Origin: Lachnospiraceae bacterium
GTDB taxonomy: Bacteria; Bacillota; Clostridia; Lachnospirales; Lachnospiraceae
DNA length: 64,000 bases
Direction of reading: 5' to 3'
Assembly: GCA_015057275.1 (NCBI GenBank)
Contig: SVEO01000001.1
Coordinates: 124,001-188,000 of the forward strand
Shown: in pieces, positions 26,861-36,743 of the stretch
How positions within the stretch are numbered: the first letter of the stretch is position 1
Layout: each line of letters opens with the position of its first letter
The notes under the pieces: generated by a model
Told to the model about the DNA's origin: nothing
What the model saw: the letters and a program-made list of their open reading frames with translations, nothing else
Databases searched by the model: none
Program-made: the position numbers and the translations under genes

Positions 26861-29242
26861 TTGAACAAGAAAGTTTTGAAAACTTTAGAATATGATAAAA
26901 TCATTGCACAGCTTGTGGAGTATGCTTCATCGCCGATGGGTAAGGAGGCATGCCGCTCTTTGGAGCCAATGACCGATTTGGATGAAATTCGCACTGCGCT
27001 CATGGAAACATCCGACGCACTATCGCGTATTTGGAAGCAGGGCAGTCTGTCATTTTCCGGCACACGGGATATTCGTCCGTCGTTAAAGCGTTTGACGGTC
27101 GGTGGCAGTCTCGGCATGGGCGAGCTTTTGAATATCGCATCTGTGTTGAAGGTAGCTGCCCGTGTAAAGAATCAGGAGGATTACGAGGATTCGCTTTCCG
27201 AGCGCTTCGCGGCGTTGGAACCACTCACACATTTGCGCGCGGAGATTGAGCGCTGTATTTTGTCCGAGGAAGAGATGGCGGATGATGCCAGCCCGGAGTT
27301 AAAGCAGATTCGCCGCAAAATTCGCACGACCAACGAGCAGGTGCACAACCAGCTTTCAGCGCTGATTTCCTCACAGACGACGCGCACTTATTTGCAGGAT
27401 TCGCTGATTACACTGCGAAACGGCCGCTACTGCGTTCCGGTTAAAAATGAATACCGCGCACAGGTTCCAGGCATGATTCACGACCAATCCTCGACAGGTT
27501 CAACAATTTTTGTGGAGCCGATGGCTGTGGTAAAGCTAAACAATGATTTGCGCGAATTGGCGATTTCCGAACAGAAAGAAATCGAGCGAGTGTTGGCCGA
27601 TTTGAGTAGCCGCGCCGCTGAATTTATTGAGATTTTGGAGGATGACCTTAACCTCCTTTCCGAACTTGATTTTATTTTTGCAAAAGCCGCGTTCGGCAAG
27701 GCGTTAAAATGTTCTTGCCCGGAATTTAATGATAAAGGTCTCATACTAATAAAAAATGGCCGCCATCCGCTGCTTGATGCGCGGACAGTCGTGCCGATTG
27801 ACATACATTTAGGCAGAGATTTCAATTCGCTGATTATCACCGGTCCAAATACCGGTGGTAAGACAGTTTCATTAAAGACCGTCGGCTTGTTCACGCTGAT
27901 GGGCCAGGCCGGTATGCTGATTCCGGCTTTTGAAGGTTCGCAGCTCGCCGTATTCAAAGAAGTGTTCGCCGACATCGGCGATGAGCAAAGCATCGAACAA
28001 AGTTTGAGTACGTTCTCTTCGCATATGACAAACATTGTGCATATTTTAGAACAGGCAGATTCCGAATCGCTCGTATTGTTTGACGAGCTATGTGCCGGCA
28101 CGGACCCGACAGAGGGTGCAGCACTGGCGATTGCGATTTTGGAATTTTTACATAATATGAAAGTTCGCACAATGGCGACCACGCATTACAGCGAAATCAA
28201 GCTGTATGCGCTGGAGACCGAGGGCGTGGAAAATGCCTGCTGTGAATTTGATGTAGCGTCGCTGCGCCCGACTTACAAGCTACTCATCGGCATCCCGGGC
28301 AAGAGTAATGCGTTTGCCATTTCCGGCAAGTTGGGGCTTCCGGACTTCCTAATTGAGGAAGCGAAAAAAAATCTTACCACGAAAGAGATTGCTTTCGAGG
28401 ATATTCTTGCAGATTTGGAAACAAGCAAGCGTACGATTGAAAAGGAACAGCTCGAAATCGCCGGCTACAAGGCTGAGATTGAGACGCTACGCAATAAGTT
28501 GCAACAGAAAAATGATAAAATTGATGCTGCGAAAGACCGCATCATCGAACGAGCCAACGCACAAGCGAAAGCTATCTTAGAGGAAGCCAAGGAGCTCGCT
28601 GATAGCTCGATTCGCGAGCTGAATCAAGCGAAGGCTGCCGGCTCCGTCCGTGACATGGAAAAAAGTCGCCGTACACTGGGCGAGAAGTTGAAATCAAAGG
28701 CCGATAAGCCGAAGCTTTCGACACCTGCCGCCGCAGACAAACAGTACACCGCGAAAGACTTCCACATCGGCGACCGGGTGAAGGTGCTTTCGCTCAATCT
28801 GGAAGGTACGGTCAGCACGCTGCCGAACGCAAAAGGCGAAATGTTTGTGCAGATGGGTATTCTCCGCTCACAGGTGTCGATGAACGATGTGCTCATCATC
28901 GATGAGGCGGATGTGAACGGTCCGGGTTACCAGAATGCCCCGGCAAAAGGAGGCAAATCAACAGGCTCCGGCAAAATCAAAGTATCCAAGTCACTCGGCG
29001 TATCCACCGAAATCAACCTCATCGGCATGACGGTTGACGAGGCGTTGATGGCGCTTGACAAATATCTCGATGACGCTTACCTCGCACATCTGCCGAGCGT
29101 ACGCATCGTCCACGGCAAGGGTACCGGCAAGCTGCGCCAGGCCGTGCAGAATCATTTACGCAAATGCAAATATGTAAAGGAATACCGCCTCGGCGAGTAC
29201 GGTGAAGGAGAAGCCGGTGTGACGATTGTAGTGTTTAAATAA
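26861..29242 (+). CDS. mutS2: MutS2 family protein (ribosome rescue / recombination suppressor)
   Basis: 793 aa if translation begins at TTG 26861, 6 nt after GGGAGG; the opening NKKVLKTLEYDKI then aligns with B. subtilis MutS2, while an ATG at 26825 would add a non-matching tail. ATPase: GPNTGGKT, then DELCAGTDP and the MutS histidine THYSE. A long coiled coil (about 500-610), a KOW-like beta part, and a C-terminal Smr domain with HGKGTGKLR. Known roles are splitting collided ribosomes and blocking recombination. Its gene precedes a two-component system with 35 nt between. Confidence 0.95.
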   Translation: MNKKVLKTLEYDKIIAQLVEYASSPMGKEACRSLEPMTDLDEIRTALMETSDALSRIWKQGSLSFSGTRDIRPSLKRLTVGGSLGMGELLNIASVLKVAARVKNQEDYEDSLSERFAALEPLTHLRAEIERCILSEEEMADDASPELKQIRRKIRTTNEQVHNQLSALISSQTTRTYLQDSLITLRNGRYCVPVKNEYRAQVPGMIHDQSSTGSTIFVEPMAVVKLNNDLRELAISEQKEIERVLADLSSRAAEFIEILEDDLNLLSELDFIFAKAAFGKALKCSCPEFNDKGLILIKNGRHPLLDARTVVPIDIHLGRDFNSLIITGPNTGGKTVSLKTVGLFTLMGQAGMLIPAFEGSQLAVFKEVFADIGDEQSIEQSLSTFSSHMTNIVHILEQADSESLVLFDELCAGTDPTEGAALAIAILEFLHNMKVRTMATTHYSEIKLYALETEGVENACCEFDVASLRPTYKLLIGIPGKSNAFAISGKLGLPDFLIEEAKKNLTTKEIAFEDILADLETSKRTIEKEQLEIAGYKAEIETLRNKLQQKNDKIDAAKDRIIERANAQAKAILEEAKELADSSIRELNQAKAAGSVRDMEKSRRTLGEKLKSKADKPKLSTPAAADKQYTAKDFHIGDRVKVLSLNLEGTVSTLPNAKGEMFVQMGILRSQVSMNDVLIIDEADVNGPGYQNAPAKGGKSTGSGKIKVSKSLGVSTEINLIGMTVDEALMALDKYLDDAYLAHLPSVRIVHGKGTGKLRQAVQNHLRKCKYVKEYRLGEYGEGEAGVTIVVFK

Positions 29243-29277
29243 GACCGGAGCGAAAACGCTTCGGAATGGAGGTCGAT

Positions 29278-29991
29278 ATGGCAAAACAGAGAATTTTAAT
29301 TGTCGATGATGACGAAAATATCGCGGAACTGATTTCGCTTTATCTCGTAAAGGAATGTTTTGAAACGCAAATTGTGAGTGACGGTACGGAGGCGTTAGAT
29401 GTTTTCCCGGAATATGCACCGGATTTGGTACTGCTTGATTTGATGCTGCCGGGCATTGACGGCTATCAGGTCTGTCGTGAAATTCGCAAGACAAGCAGCA
29501 CGCCGATTATTATGCTTTCCGCGAAGGGTGAAGTTTTTGATAAGGTTCTGGGACTGGAACTCGGCGCGGACGATTACATGATTAAGCCGTTCGACGCAAA
29601 GGAGTTGGTAGCACGCGTGAAAGCGGTGCTACGTCGCTACAAACAGCCGATGCCGGCTGCCGCAGAACCGGAGCCGAGCGAGAGTATCGTTTCGTTGCCG
29701 GATTTAACGGTCAGCCTTGCGAACTATTCAGTTATCTACTACGGCAAAGTGATTGAAATGCCACCGAAGGAAATCGAGCTTCTTTACTTTCTTGCAAACT
29801 CGCCGAATCAGGTATTCACGCGCGAGCAGCTTCTGAACCACATTTGGGGTTACGACTACATCGGTGACACGCGCACGGTCGACGTACATATCAAGCGAAT
29901 CCGTGAAAAAATCAGTGATCACGAAAAATGGGAGTTGGCGACTGTGTGGGGAATTGGATACAAATTTGTTCTGAAAGAGCGAGAAAGATAA
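29278..29991 (+). CDS. OmpR-family response regulator
   Basis: 237 aa from the ATG at 29278, 5 nt after GGAGG. Receiver domain with acidic pocket (VDDDEN), phospho-aspartate in LVLLDLMLPG, Thr/Lys switch (IMLSAKG and MIKPFD); C-terminal winged helix with the VDVHIKRIREKI motif. Cytosolic DNA-binding partner of the kinase encoded 101 nt downstream. Target genes unknown. Confidence 0.95.
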   Translation: MAKQRILIVDDDENIAELISLYLVKECFETQIVSDGTEALDVFPEYAPDLVLLDLMLPGIDGYQVCREIRKTSSTPIIMLSAKGEVFDKVLGLELGADDYMIKPFDAKELVARVKAVLRRYKQPMPAAAEPEPSESIVSLPDLTVSLANYSVIYYGKVIEMPPKEIELLYFLANSPNQVFTREQLLNHIWGYDYIGDTRTVDVHIKRIREKISDHEKWELATVWGIGYKFVLKERER

Positions 29992-30092
29992 CACCATTTT
30001 CTTGTTTATATTAGAAAATAATTTGTCTGCTGCGGCTGCAAAATCGCTTAGCGACGCAGCTGCCGGTTTCATCTTATGGAAAGGAGGTTCGG

Positions 30093-31577
30093 ATGAGAAA
30101 TACGATTGTACGGCGCCTGATTATAGCAAGCATCGTGATGGCTGTGCTTGGCGTTATTGTGATTCGGCTGTTTGCCAAAGACTTTGTCTGGAACTATATT
30201 GTCGAAACGGAAGCGGAATTGCGTTACCGTCAGGTAAGTGTACTTGCAACACGCTATTCTACAGAAGATTACGAATTATTTTTTAATCAATATGATACTT
30301 CTTATGCCGAACATTCTGAGGAGAAATTGAGTAAGGAGCAGATTGATGCATTACAGACAATAGAAAATGGTATGCAGCTTGATTTGATGGCCGCTGCCGA
30401 GTCAATAGATTCGCATGTTAGTATTGTCACGCATGATGGTCACGCGATTCTCTCCAGCAATCCAAGTGCAACCAGTCTGGTGCTTACTTCGTTTGACATT
30501 GATTCGTTTGGCAGCTCTTATTATATGATTACACCGCTGAACAAGTCGGCTGACACTGAAATTCTCACAACGATGTATCCGATTAACCAGAATTATCACA
30601 CGATTGGTTATGTGATGGCATACGAGACGACGGAGCAGATGCATTTGGATACCCAAAGCATCATGAACAATATATATATTACCTTTTTTATTATTTATTT
30701 TCTGTACATTATCGTGCTTGTGATTCTCATTACCGGCTACGTACGGCCGATTAAGGAGATTACGGCCGCCGCACGCGAATACGCAAAGGGAAATTTTACC
30801 TATGACGGTTTGAAAAACAAACATTATATGTTGGAATATCAAAATTTGGCAAATTCGATGAATTTCATGGCGGAGCGCATCAATGATATGGATGAGTACC
30901 AAAAGAAATTTATTGCGAATATATCGCATGATTTTCGCTCTCCGTTGACGTCGATTCGCGGCTATGTGGATGCCATTTTAGACGGCACGATTCCACCGGA
31001 AATGCAAGGACGTTACCTGAACATTGTGTTAAATGAATCGGAGCGTCTAACGAAGATGGCGAACAGCCTGATTTCTCTAAATCGCTCAGACACAACCGGT
31101 ATTCGGATTATTCCGACAGATTTTGATTTAATGTCGGTAATTAAGTCGACGTTAGCATCGTTCGAACACATTTGCCTGACGAAGAAAATCAAGTTTGATT
31201 TTACCTCCTACAGCGAACAGATTCTCGTGAATGGCGACACCGAAAAAATTAAACAGGTCATCTATAACCTGCTCGATAACGCTCTGAAGTTCAGCCCGTC
31301 CGGAGGTACGATTTACTTAAATCTCTCGGAAAAGGGAGAAAAAGTATTTATCTCGGTCAAAGACTTTGGTATTGGTATTCCGAAACATGCATTAACGAAA
31401 ATTTGGGACCGATTCTATAAGACGGACGACAGCCGAGGAAAGGACAAGACCGGCTCCGGTCTGGGGCTTGCGATTGTTAAGGAAATCATTCAGGCACACA
31501 AGGAGCAGATTGACGTAATCAGTACGCAAGACGTCGGCACCGAATTTATTTTCACAATGACAAAAGCAAAAAAATAA
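30093..31577 (+). CDS. Sensor histidine kinase (HAMP, HisKA, HATPase)
   Basis: 494 aa. Two membrane helices (about 8-28 and 190-213) enclose an extracellular sensor of about 160 residues without known motif; then HAMP, HisKA with ISHDFRSPLTS, and HATPase boxes NLLDNALKFSPSGG, FGIGIP and GSGLGLAIVKEI. Autophosphorylating partner of the preceding regulator. Start preceded by GGAGG. The signal sensed is unknown. Confidence 0.95.
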   Translation: MRNTIVRRLIIASIVMAVLGVIVIRLFAKDFVWNYIVETEAELRYRQVSVLATRYSTEDYELFFNQYDTSYAEHSEEKLSKEQIDALQTIENGMQLDLMAAAESIDSHVSIVTHDGHAILSSNPSATSLVLTSFDIDSFGSSYYMITPLNKSADTEILTTMYPINQNYHTIGYVMAYETTEQMHLDTQSIMNNIYITFFIIYFLYIIVLVILITGYVRPIKEITAAAREYAKGNFTYDGLKNKHYMLEYQNLANSMNFMAERINDMDEYQKKFIANISHDFRSPLTSIRGYVDAILDGTIPPEMQGRYLNIVLNESERLTKMANSLISLNRSDTTGIRIIPTDFDLMSVIKSTLASFEHICLTKKIKFDFTSYSEQILVNGDTEKIKQVIYNLLDNALKFSPSGGTIYLNLSEKGEKVFISVKDFGIGIPKHALTKIWDRFYKTDDSRGKDKTGSGLGLAIVKEIIQAHKEQIDVISTQDVGTEFIFTMTKAKK

Positions 31578-31594
31578 ATGTAACACAATAGCAA

Positions 31595-31637
31595 AGAGGC
31601 TTTACGAAATAGGAATTCGCAAAGCCTCTGTTTTTAT
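31595..31637. terminator. Terminator between the histidine kinase and trmL
   Basis: AGAGGCTTT (31595-31603) pairs with AAAGCCTCT (31621-31629), followed by GTTTTTATTT on the plus strand. It terminates the mutS2/two-component operon and probably also trmL from the other side. Confidence 0.9.
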
Positions 31638-32128
31638 TTCCATTTATAATTTCTCAGCTCACCCGCAAACTGCATGCCTTTAAATTCGTTCTGACGCAGT
31701 GCTTCATAAAGCACAATCGCCACCGAATTGCCGAGGTTTAACGAGCGAATTTCCGGATTCATCGGGATACGGATAGCTGTTTCCTGATGTTCAACCAGAA
31801 TTTCCTCCGGAATGCCGGCACTTTCCTTACCGAACATGATATAGCAATCCGGTTCGTAAGACACTTCGCAGTAAGATTGCGGCGCTTTGGTTGTCGCCAT
31901 GTAGAGCTTTGCCCCCGGATTTTTCGCAAGGAAATCTGCCCAATTGTCGTAAACCGTCACATCAAGATGCTGCCAATAGTCAAGCCCTGCGCGACGAATC
32001 TGCTTTTCATCTAAACGGAAGCCGAGCGGCTCGATTAAGTGCAGACGCGTACCTGTGGCTACACATGTTCTGCCGATGTTACCGGTGTTTGCCGGAATTT
32101 CCGGCTCATATAATACGATGTTCATCAT
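31634..32128 (-). CDS. trmL: tRNA (cytidine/uridine-2'-O-)-methyltransferase TrmL-like
   Basis: 164 aa, a minimal SPOUT enzyme: start MNIVLYEPEIPANTGNIGRT, middle IMFGKESAGIPEEIL and knot IPMNPEIRSLNLGNSVAIVLYE. It methylates the wobble ribose 34 of certain Leu tRNAs. Two adjacent ATGs; the coding end runs into the terminator. It follows the aminotransferase gene by 2 nt, so it is cotranscribed. Confidence 0.93.
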   Translation of the reverse strand: MMNIVLYEPEIPANTGNIGRTCVATGTRLHLIEPLGFRLDEKQIRRAGLDYWQHLDVTVYDNWADFLAKNPGAKLYMATTKAPQSYCEVSYEPDCYIMFGKESAGIPEEILVEHQETAIRIPMNPEIRSLNLGNSVAIVLYEALRQNEFKGMQFAGELRNYKWK

Positions 32129-32130
32129 AC

Positions 32131-33303
32131 TTATTCATCTTCTTTCTGTAACGACTGAATGAATTTCTGAATTCTTCCCATCGCTTCTTTCAACTGTGCA
32201 AGTGAATATGCGTAGGAAATACGAAGGAATCCTTCGCCGCAATCACCGAACGCTGTGCCCGGTACAACCGCTACCTTCTGCTGTTCTAGAAGCTTGGTTG
32301 CGAATTCGTCGGAAGTCATACCAAATTTCTTGATACTCGGGAACACATAAAATGCGCCGAACGGCTCAAAGCAATCCATCCCCATTTCCTTGAAAGCGTT
32401 CATCAAATATCTTCTGCGCTCATCATAAGATTGACGCATCGCTGCCACGTCCGCATCACAATTTTTCAACGCCTCGACTGCCGCATACTGGCTGGTGGTC
32501 GGCGCACACATGATAGCGAATTGGTGAATCTTAATCATTTCTTTTAAAATGACAGCCGGTCCGCATGCATAACCGAGTCTCCAACCGGTCATCGCAAATG
32601 CTTTGGAGAAACCGTTGATTAAGATGGTTCTTTCCTTCATGCCCGGCAGGCTGGCAATGGACACGTGGTCGCCGCAATATGTAAGCTCAGAGTAGATCTC
32701 ATCGGAAATTACGAAAATGTCTTTCTCAATACAAACCTGTGCAATTTCTTCCAATTCTTCCTTTCCCATAACCGCACCGGTCGGGTTGTTCGGGAACGGA
32801 AGCACTAAAATCTTTGTTTTTGGTGTAATCGCGCCGAGCAACTCGTGCTTTGTCAGTTTGAACTGATTTTCTTCTTTTAATTCAATAATGACCGGCACAC
32901 CGTCGGCCAATTGAACGCAAGGAACGTAAGATACGTAGCTTGGCTGCGGAACTAAAACTTCATCGCCCGGGTCGAGCATTGCTCGCAGGGCAATATCAAT
33001 CGCCTCACTGCCGCCAACCGTTACGATAGTTTCAGTGTTGTAATCATAATTCACATTGCACTTTCTCTGCAAATAATTGCAAATCTCAACTTTTAATTCT
33101 TTCAAACCTGCGTTAGAGGTGTAGAAAGTACGGCCTTTTTCCAAACTATAGATACCTTCCTCACGAATGGACCAAGGTGTCTCAAAATCCGGTTCGCCTA
33201 CACCCAAAGAAATTGCATCCTTCATCTCGCTGACGATATCAAAAAACTTGCGGATGCCGGATGGCTGAATTTCAACAACTTTGCTGGATAATGGGTTTCT
33301 CAC
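32131..33303 (-). CDS. PLP-dependent aminotransferase, class I/II
   Basis: 390 aa. Fold-type I core with the PLP lysine in FSKAFAMTGWRLGYACG and the asparagine loop FPNNPTGAVM; N terminus GVGEPDFETP. Similar to PatA/aromatic aminotransferases that work on aromatic or branched amino acids. The start overlaps the Lrp-like gene stop by 4 bp (ATGA), a common pair in which the regulator controls its own transaminase. Confidence 0.93.
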   Translation of the reverse strand: MRNPLSSKVVEIQPSGIRKFFDIVSEMKDAISLGVGEPDFETPWSIREEGIYSLEKGRTFYTSNAGLKELKVEICNYLQRKCNVNYDYNTETIVTVGGSEAIDIALRAMLDPGDEVLVPQPSYVSYVPCVQLADGVPVIIELKEENQFKLTKHELLGAITPKTKILVLPFPNNPTGAVMGKEELEEIAQVCIEKDIFVISDEIYSELTYCGDHVSIASLPGMKERTILINGFSKAFAMTGWRLGYACGPAVILKEMIKIHQFAIMCAPTTSQYAAVEALKNCDADVAAMRQSYDERRRYLMNAFKEMGMDCFEPFGAFYVFPSIKKFGMTSDEFATKLLEQQKVAVVPGTAFGDCGEGFLRISYAYSLAQLKEAMGRIQKFIQSLQKEDE

Positions 33304-33785
33304 AGTGTCACTACCATCCTTTCATCTTTTTTCTGCTCGGTCAGCTTTGTGCCGTGGTCTTTGTATTTTTTTAATACGAAATGGGTTGCGGTGCTGATGA
33401 CCGTTTCCATCGGACCAAGTTTTTCTGCTACGAACAAGGCAACTTCTTTCATTGTCTTTCCCTCGATAATAACGGTAAAGTCATAGCCGCCGGACATCAA
33501 ATACACTGCCGTCACTTCTCTGTAATTGTAAATTCTCTCTGCAATCTTATCGAAACCGAAGCCACGCTGCGGAGTAATCTTTACTTCGATTAGCGCTGTT
33601 ACCTTCTCCTCCGATGTTTTATCCCAATTAATCAATGTGTGGTATCCGCAGATTACCTGCTCTTTTTCCATCGCCGCAATTTCATTAGCCACTTCTACCT
33701 CTGTCATGTCAAGCATCATGGCCAAATCTTTTAAATCGATGCGGCTGTTCTTTTCGATGATTGCCAAAATTTTCTCACGATTCAT
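33300..33785 (-). CDS. Lrp/AsnC family transcription regulator
   Basis: 161 aa with ribosome site AGGAGG. N-terminal helix-turn-helix (IDLKDLAMMLDMTEVEVANEI), C-terminal RAM ligand domain (TALIEVKITPQRGFGF, and VAEKLGPMETV). Amino-acid-responsive DNA-binding protein in the cytosol. Tightly coupled to the aminotransferase, likely its local regulator. Confidence 0.93.
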   Translation of the reverse strand: MNREKILAIIEKNSRIDLKDLAMMLDMTEVEVANEIAAMEKEQVICGYHTLINWDKTSEEKVTALIEVKITPQRGFGFDKIAERIYNYREVTAVYLMSGGYDFTVIIEGKTMKEVALFVAEKLGPMETVISTATHFVLKKYKDHGTKLTEQKKDERMVVTL

Positions 33786-33804
33786 CCCAATTTCCTCCTA
33801 TATT

Positions 33805-34821
33805 TTAAAATATCTCAGATTCGTCCGCTTTCGGCAAATCCATATATCTGATTTCTTCTCCATTACGAATGACTTTTTCTTTTTTTTCCGTTACATGACC
33901 TAAAATCACCGCGGGTACACCCACAGCTTTAAGCTCGCGAATGAGAGCTTCTCCGTCATGCGCTACCATCAAAAGTGCGCCGCAAGATTTCATGTGATAC
34001 GGATTTTTACCAAAAAATTCACATAATTCGATGGTTTCTTGGCAAACCGGAATCAACTTTAACTGTACGTCTATGCCGCACAATTCGCGCTCGCCTAGCT
34101 CCCATAGCGCTGCAAAAATACCGCCCTGCCCGATGTCATGCATCGCTACCACGTCCGCATCCATCGCCACTTTAGCTTCGATTTCCACTGAAGCCACCGG
34201 CGTGCCGTTTTCCAGCTTCGCGTATGCTAAATCATTTGCCTCTGATAAAAATCGCTTGTAGAAGCGCTTTTCAAGCTCTTCTGCGTGCTCTTCTGTCCAC
34301 TTTGCTGTCGCATCAAAGGCAAGATACTTACTCATAACAATAGCATCACCAGCCTGCACTTTATGATGCGTACTCTGCAGCGGAAAACCCACGCGATACG
34401 GCTTACCCATCACATGCAAATTCACAAGCGGGGTCGTAAGCGCAGCCATCGTCTGCGTATGCCCGCCAATCACTTCTACCTGGCATTCTTTGCAGCATTC
34501 ATTTAGCTCTTTCATACAGGCACGTAACTGCTGCTCGGAAAAATCTTCCGGCAACATCAGCGTCACAGTCATCCACTTCGGCACAAATCCAGCTGCCCAC
34601 AAGCCATTTACCGCCCGATACACACCGAAATACAAATCCGCGTGGGATGTGCCTTCGATTACGGCATTCGTCGCAGCGATATTTTGGGGATTCCCGTGAA
34701 TAACGCAAATGCCGGCATCACATCCGACCCCGGCATTCTTTTCAATAGGGTTTTGCTCTGTACGTATCTGCTTCAACACGGAGCGCTTTAAAATAGTCTC
34801 CGGTAGCTTACCCATCCGCAT
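33805..34821 (-). CDS. AIR synthase-related protein (PurM/HypE-like fold)
   Basis: 338 aa, start ATG at 34821, 7 nt after GAGGA. PurM-like halves: VGCDAGICVIHGNPQ at the N end, then EVIGGHTQTM and AMHDIGQGGIFAALWE, which match the glycine-rich segments of AIR synthase/HypE/SelD. It is an ATP-binding phosphotransfer fold, but there are no purine or hydrogenase genes nearby, so the substrate is unknown. The gene lies between VanW and Lrp genes. Confidence 0.8.
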   Translation of the reverse strand: MRMGKLPETILKRSVLKQIRTEQNPIEKNAGVGCDAGICVIHGNPQNIAATNAVIEGTSHADLYFGVYRAVNGLWAAGFVPKWMTVTLMLPEDFSEQQLRACMKELNECCKECQVEVIGGHTQTMAALTTPLVNLHVMGKPYRVGFPLQSTHHKVQAGDAIVMSKYLAFDATAKWTEEHAEELEKRFYKRFLSEANDLAYAKLENGTPVASVEIEAKVAMDADVVAMHDIGQGGIFAALWELGERELCGIDVQLKLIPVCQETIELCEFFGKNPYHMKSCGALLMVAHDGEALIRELKAVGVPAVILGHVTEKKEKVIRNGEEIRYMDLPKADESEIF

Positions 34822-34839
34822 ATTTTATTCCTCACTCAT

Positions 34840-36528
34840 TTATTGTAGGAAATCCTCACCGGAAATCTCCGTTAAATCGTTGCCGTCTTCAGCAATTGGT
34901 GTCGTCTCCGGAGGAGTTGTTGTTTCCACTGGCGCTTCTGTGGTAGTCGTTGGCGCTTCTGTTGTCGTTGGTGCTTCCGTCGTCGGCGCCTGCGTCGTCG
35001 TTGGTGCTTCCGTCGTCGGCGCCTGCGTCGTCGTTGGCGCTTCCGTCGTTGGCACCTGTGTTGTTGTCGGCGCTTCTGTCGTCGTTGGCGCTTCCGTCGT
35101 TGGTTCTTCTGTAACTGTGCCGGCACTTGTAACCGTGCTTAATTTATTTACCTGCGTAGTTACTCCGCCTCTATTGGAAGTATCAGCACCTGCGCCCACT
35201 GTAACTCGCGTGGTCGAGTGATAATATGTGCTTGTGTTCACAACTTCTCTGGATTCAAGCACCCCATCGACATAGACTTCTTTCCAAAGCTTTCCTGTAT
35301 AGCCGGTGTGTCCGGTGCTTGTTGTATAGCGATAACTTGCAGACTTTGACGAATTCACTGTATAAACAATACTTGGTGTCGTCTTTGTCAATGTTTCACT
35401 GATAAATTTAATCGTACGATTTTTCGGTCGTGTCTCTACGCCATAAATCGTAAAGCTTAATGTTCCTCCGGAAATTTTTCCGTCAATATATATCGGGAAC
35501 TTTGAATTATTCTTAAACTTAAAATCCTTTGCATAGCCGGAAACTGCTGCATCTGCTGAAATAGATGCATAGTTGACGGTCATAGAATGTGGATATCGCT
35601 CCACAATCTCAAGTTCTGCGCGCAATACACAGTTATATAATGTGGTAGATACCTGACAGATACCGCCGCCGTAGGTGTCAACCACCTCACCGCCACTGTA
35701 GGAACCGGCTGGCGCCCAGCCGTTTGCTGCGTTGTACGGCATCATAAGATTCTGAACACTCAAAGTTTCACCCGGCTGCAGCACACGCTCATCGAGTTTT
35801 GATACACCATTTTTTAAATTCTGTGTACGGTTCTTATTGCTCGCACTGAAAGTCGTTGAGAAGCTGCCGAGTGCCGTCAACTTCACTCCTTGCAAATCTT
35901 CCTCTGTAATGGTTGGCAAATCTTCCACTACAGTAATACTCAGAGTTCCTGCACTGCGATCGCCGCCAAGGTATGCCTTAATCTCAGCAATCGCCTTGTC
36001 CTGCTCGATGACTTTCCCTGCCTTAGATTCGCTGTAACCGCACTCTCCGCCGAGGTTCAAATCAGTAATCACCGAATTAACCGCCGGGTCGTCATATGTT
36101 TCTTTTAAGTCTTCAACAAATGCCGCAATCTTTTCATCATCGACGCCAACTTCTAAATTATATATCTTTTTGTTGACTTCCATGTCTTTTTTATCTTTGT
36201 AACGCTTTACAATGTTTCCCTGCTTACAAAGATTGATGGCTTCATTTAACACTTCATTATTCTTCCAGCCATACCCCATGTCGCCGACCGTCGTATCCAC
36301 TGTCTTAAGGTCGCCGATTTCCAGCTTGACAGCCACACTCGTCTGCCCGGAAATGCTTTCTTCTACCTGTTTTTTTGCCTCATCAAGGGTTAGTCCGCCG
36401 ACTTCAACCTTGCCGATGCTTACCCCCGGAAGAATTACACTTTCCGCCGCCACATGTTTGTTTGGCAATAATGCGGCAAATGCAAGCGCTGCCGCGAAAC
36501 ATCCCACTTTCCAAATGTTCTTTTTCAT
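34840..36528 (-). CDS. VanW-family surface protein with Thr/Pro repeat tail
   Basis: 562 aa from the ATG at 36528, 6 nt after GGAG. Signal peptide about 1-27; peptidoglycan-binding-like domain (GVSIGKVEVGGLTLDEAKKQ) near the N end, the VanW signature GGGICQVSTTLYNCVLRAEL near 290, a G5-like region, then a long TTEAPTTTQAP repeat and a tail. Extracellular wall-associated protein. VanW's role is undefined; it is common in Clostridia. Upstream is the small membrane protein gene. Confidence 0.9.
   Translation of the reverse strand: MKKNIWKVGCFAAALAFAALLPNKHVAAESVILPGVSIGKVEVGGLTLDEAKKQVEESISGQTSVAVKLEIGDLKTVDTTVGDMGYGWKNNEVLNEAINLCKQGNIVKRYKDKKDMEVNKKIYNLEVGVDDEKIAAFVEDLKETYDDPAVNSVITDLNLGGECGYSESKAGKVIEQDKAIAEIKAYLGGDRSAGTLSITVVEDLPTITEEDLQGVKLTALGSFSTTFSASNKNRTQNLKNGVSKLDERVLQPGETLSVQNLMMPYNAANGWAPAGSYSGGEVVDTYGGGICQVSTTLYNCVLRAELEIVERYPHSMTVNYASISADAAVSGYAKDFKFKNNSKFPIYIDGKISGGTLSFTIYGVETRPKNRTIKFISETLTKTTPSIVYTVNSSKSASYRYTTSTGHTGYTGKLWKEVYVDGVLESREVVNTSTYYHSTTRVTVGAGADTSNRGGVTTQVNKLSTVTSAGTVTEEPTTEAPTTTEAPTTTQVPTTEAPTTTQAPTTEAPTTTQAPTTEAPTTTEAPTTTTEAPVETTTPPETTPIAEDGNDLTEISGEDFLQ
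34905..35110. repeat. Low-complexity repeat encoding TTEAPT units
   Basis: About 18-bp-spaced degenerate units (GTTGGCGCTTCTGTCGTC type) run through the 3' end of the VanW gene. The pure in-frame structure points to slippage-driven length change. Confidence 0.85.
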
Positions 36529-36587
36529 CTTATACTCCATTCCGAAGCGTTTACACTTCTTCTATGCATGGCGTTAAGCGCATCTCT

Positions 36588-36689
36588 TTACAAATATGTA
36601 ATGAGCGGCGCAACAATCCCTACAATCATCGCTAATGCGAGAATGATTACAATAATACGTGAAATCAACTGTCTGTTTTTCTTATTCAT
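36588..36689 (-). CDS. 33-residue membrane protein (DUF4044/Prli42-like)
   Basis: ATG at 36689, stop at 36588; ribosome site GGGAGA 6 nt upstream. Product: a Lys/Arg-rich head of about 10 residues, one hydrophobic helix (IIVIILALAMIVGIVAPL) and a short end. It resembles the tiny single-pass proteins of Firmicutes such as Prli42, known to link the stressosome to the membrane; that relation is only by shape. Lies between lysC (55 nt upstream) and the VanW gene. Confidence 0.7.
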   Translation of the reverse strand: MNKKNRQLISRIIVIILALAMIVGIVAPLITYL

Positions 36690-36743
36690 GCGAATCTCCC
36701 TTCTAACTAAGAACGATTCTGCCGCGCTTTGCACATCGCATAA

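Noticed and set aside
34905..35110. Long degenerate repeat, considered as a CRISPR or minisatellite
   Set aside because: It is the coding repeat TTEAPT of the VanW protein; no spacers and no cas genes anywhere in the window.
34872..35126. Arg/Gln-rich minus-strand frame
   Set aside because: Alternative-frame translation of the VanW repeat.
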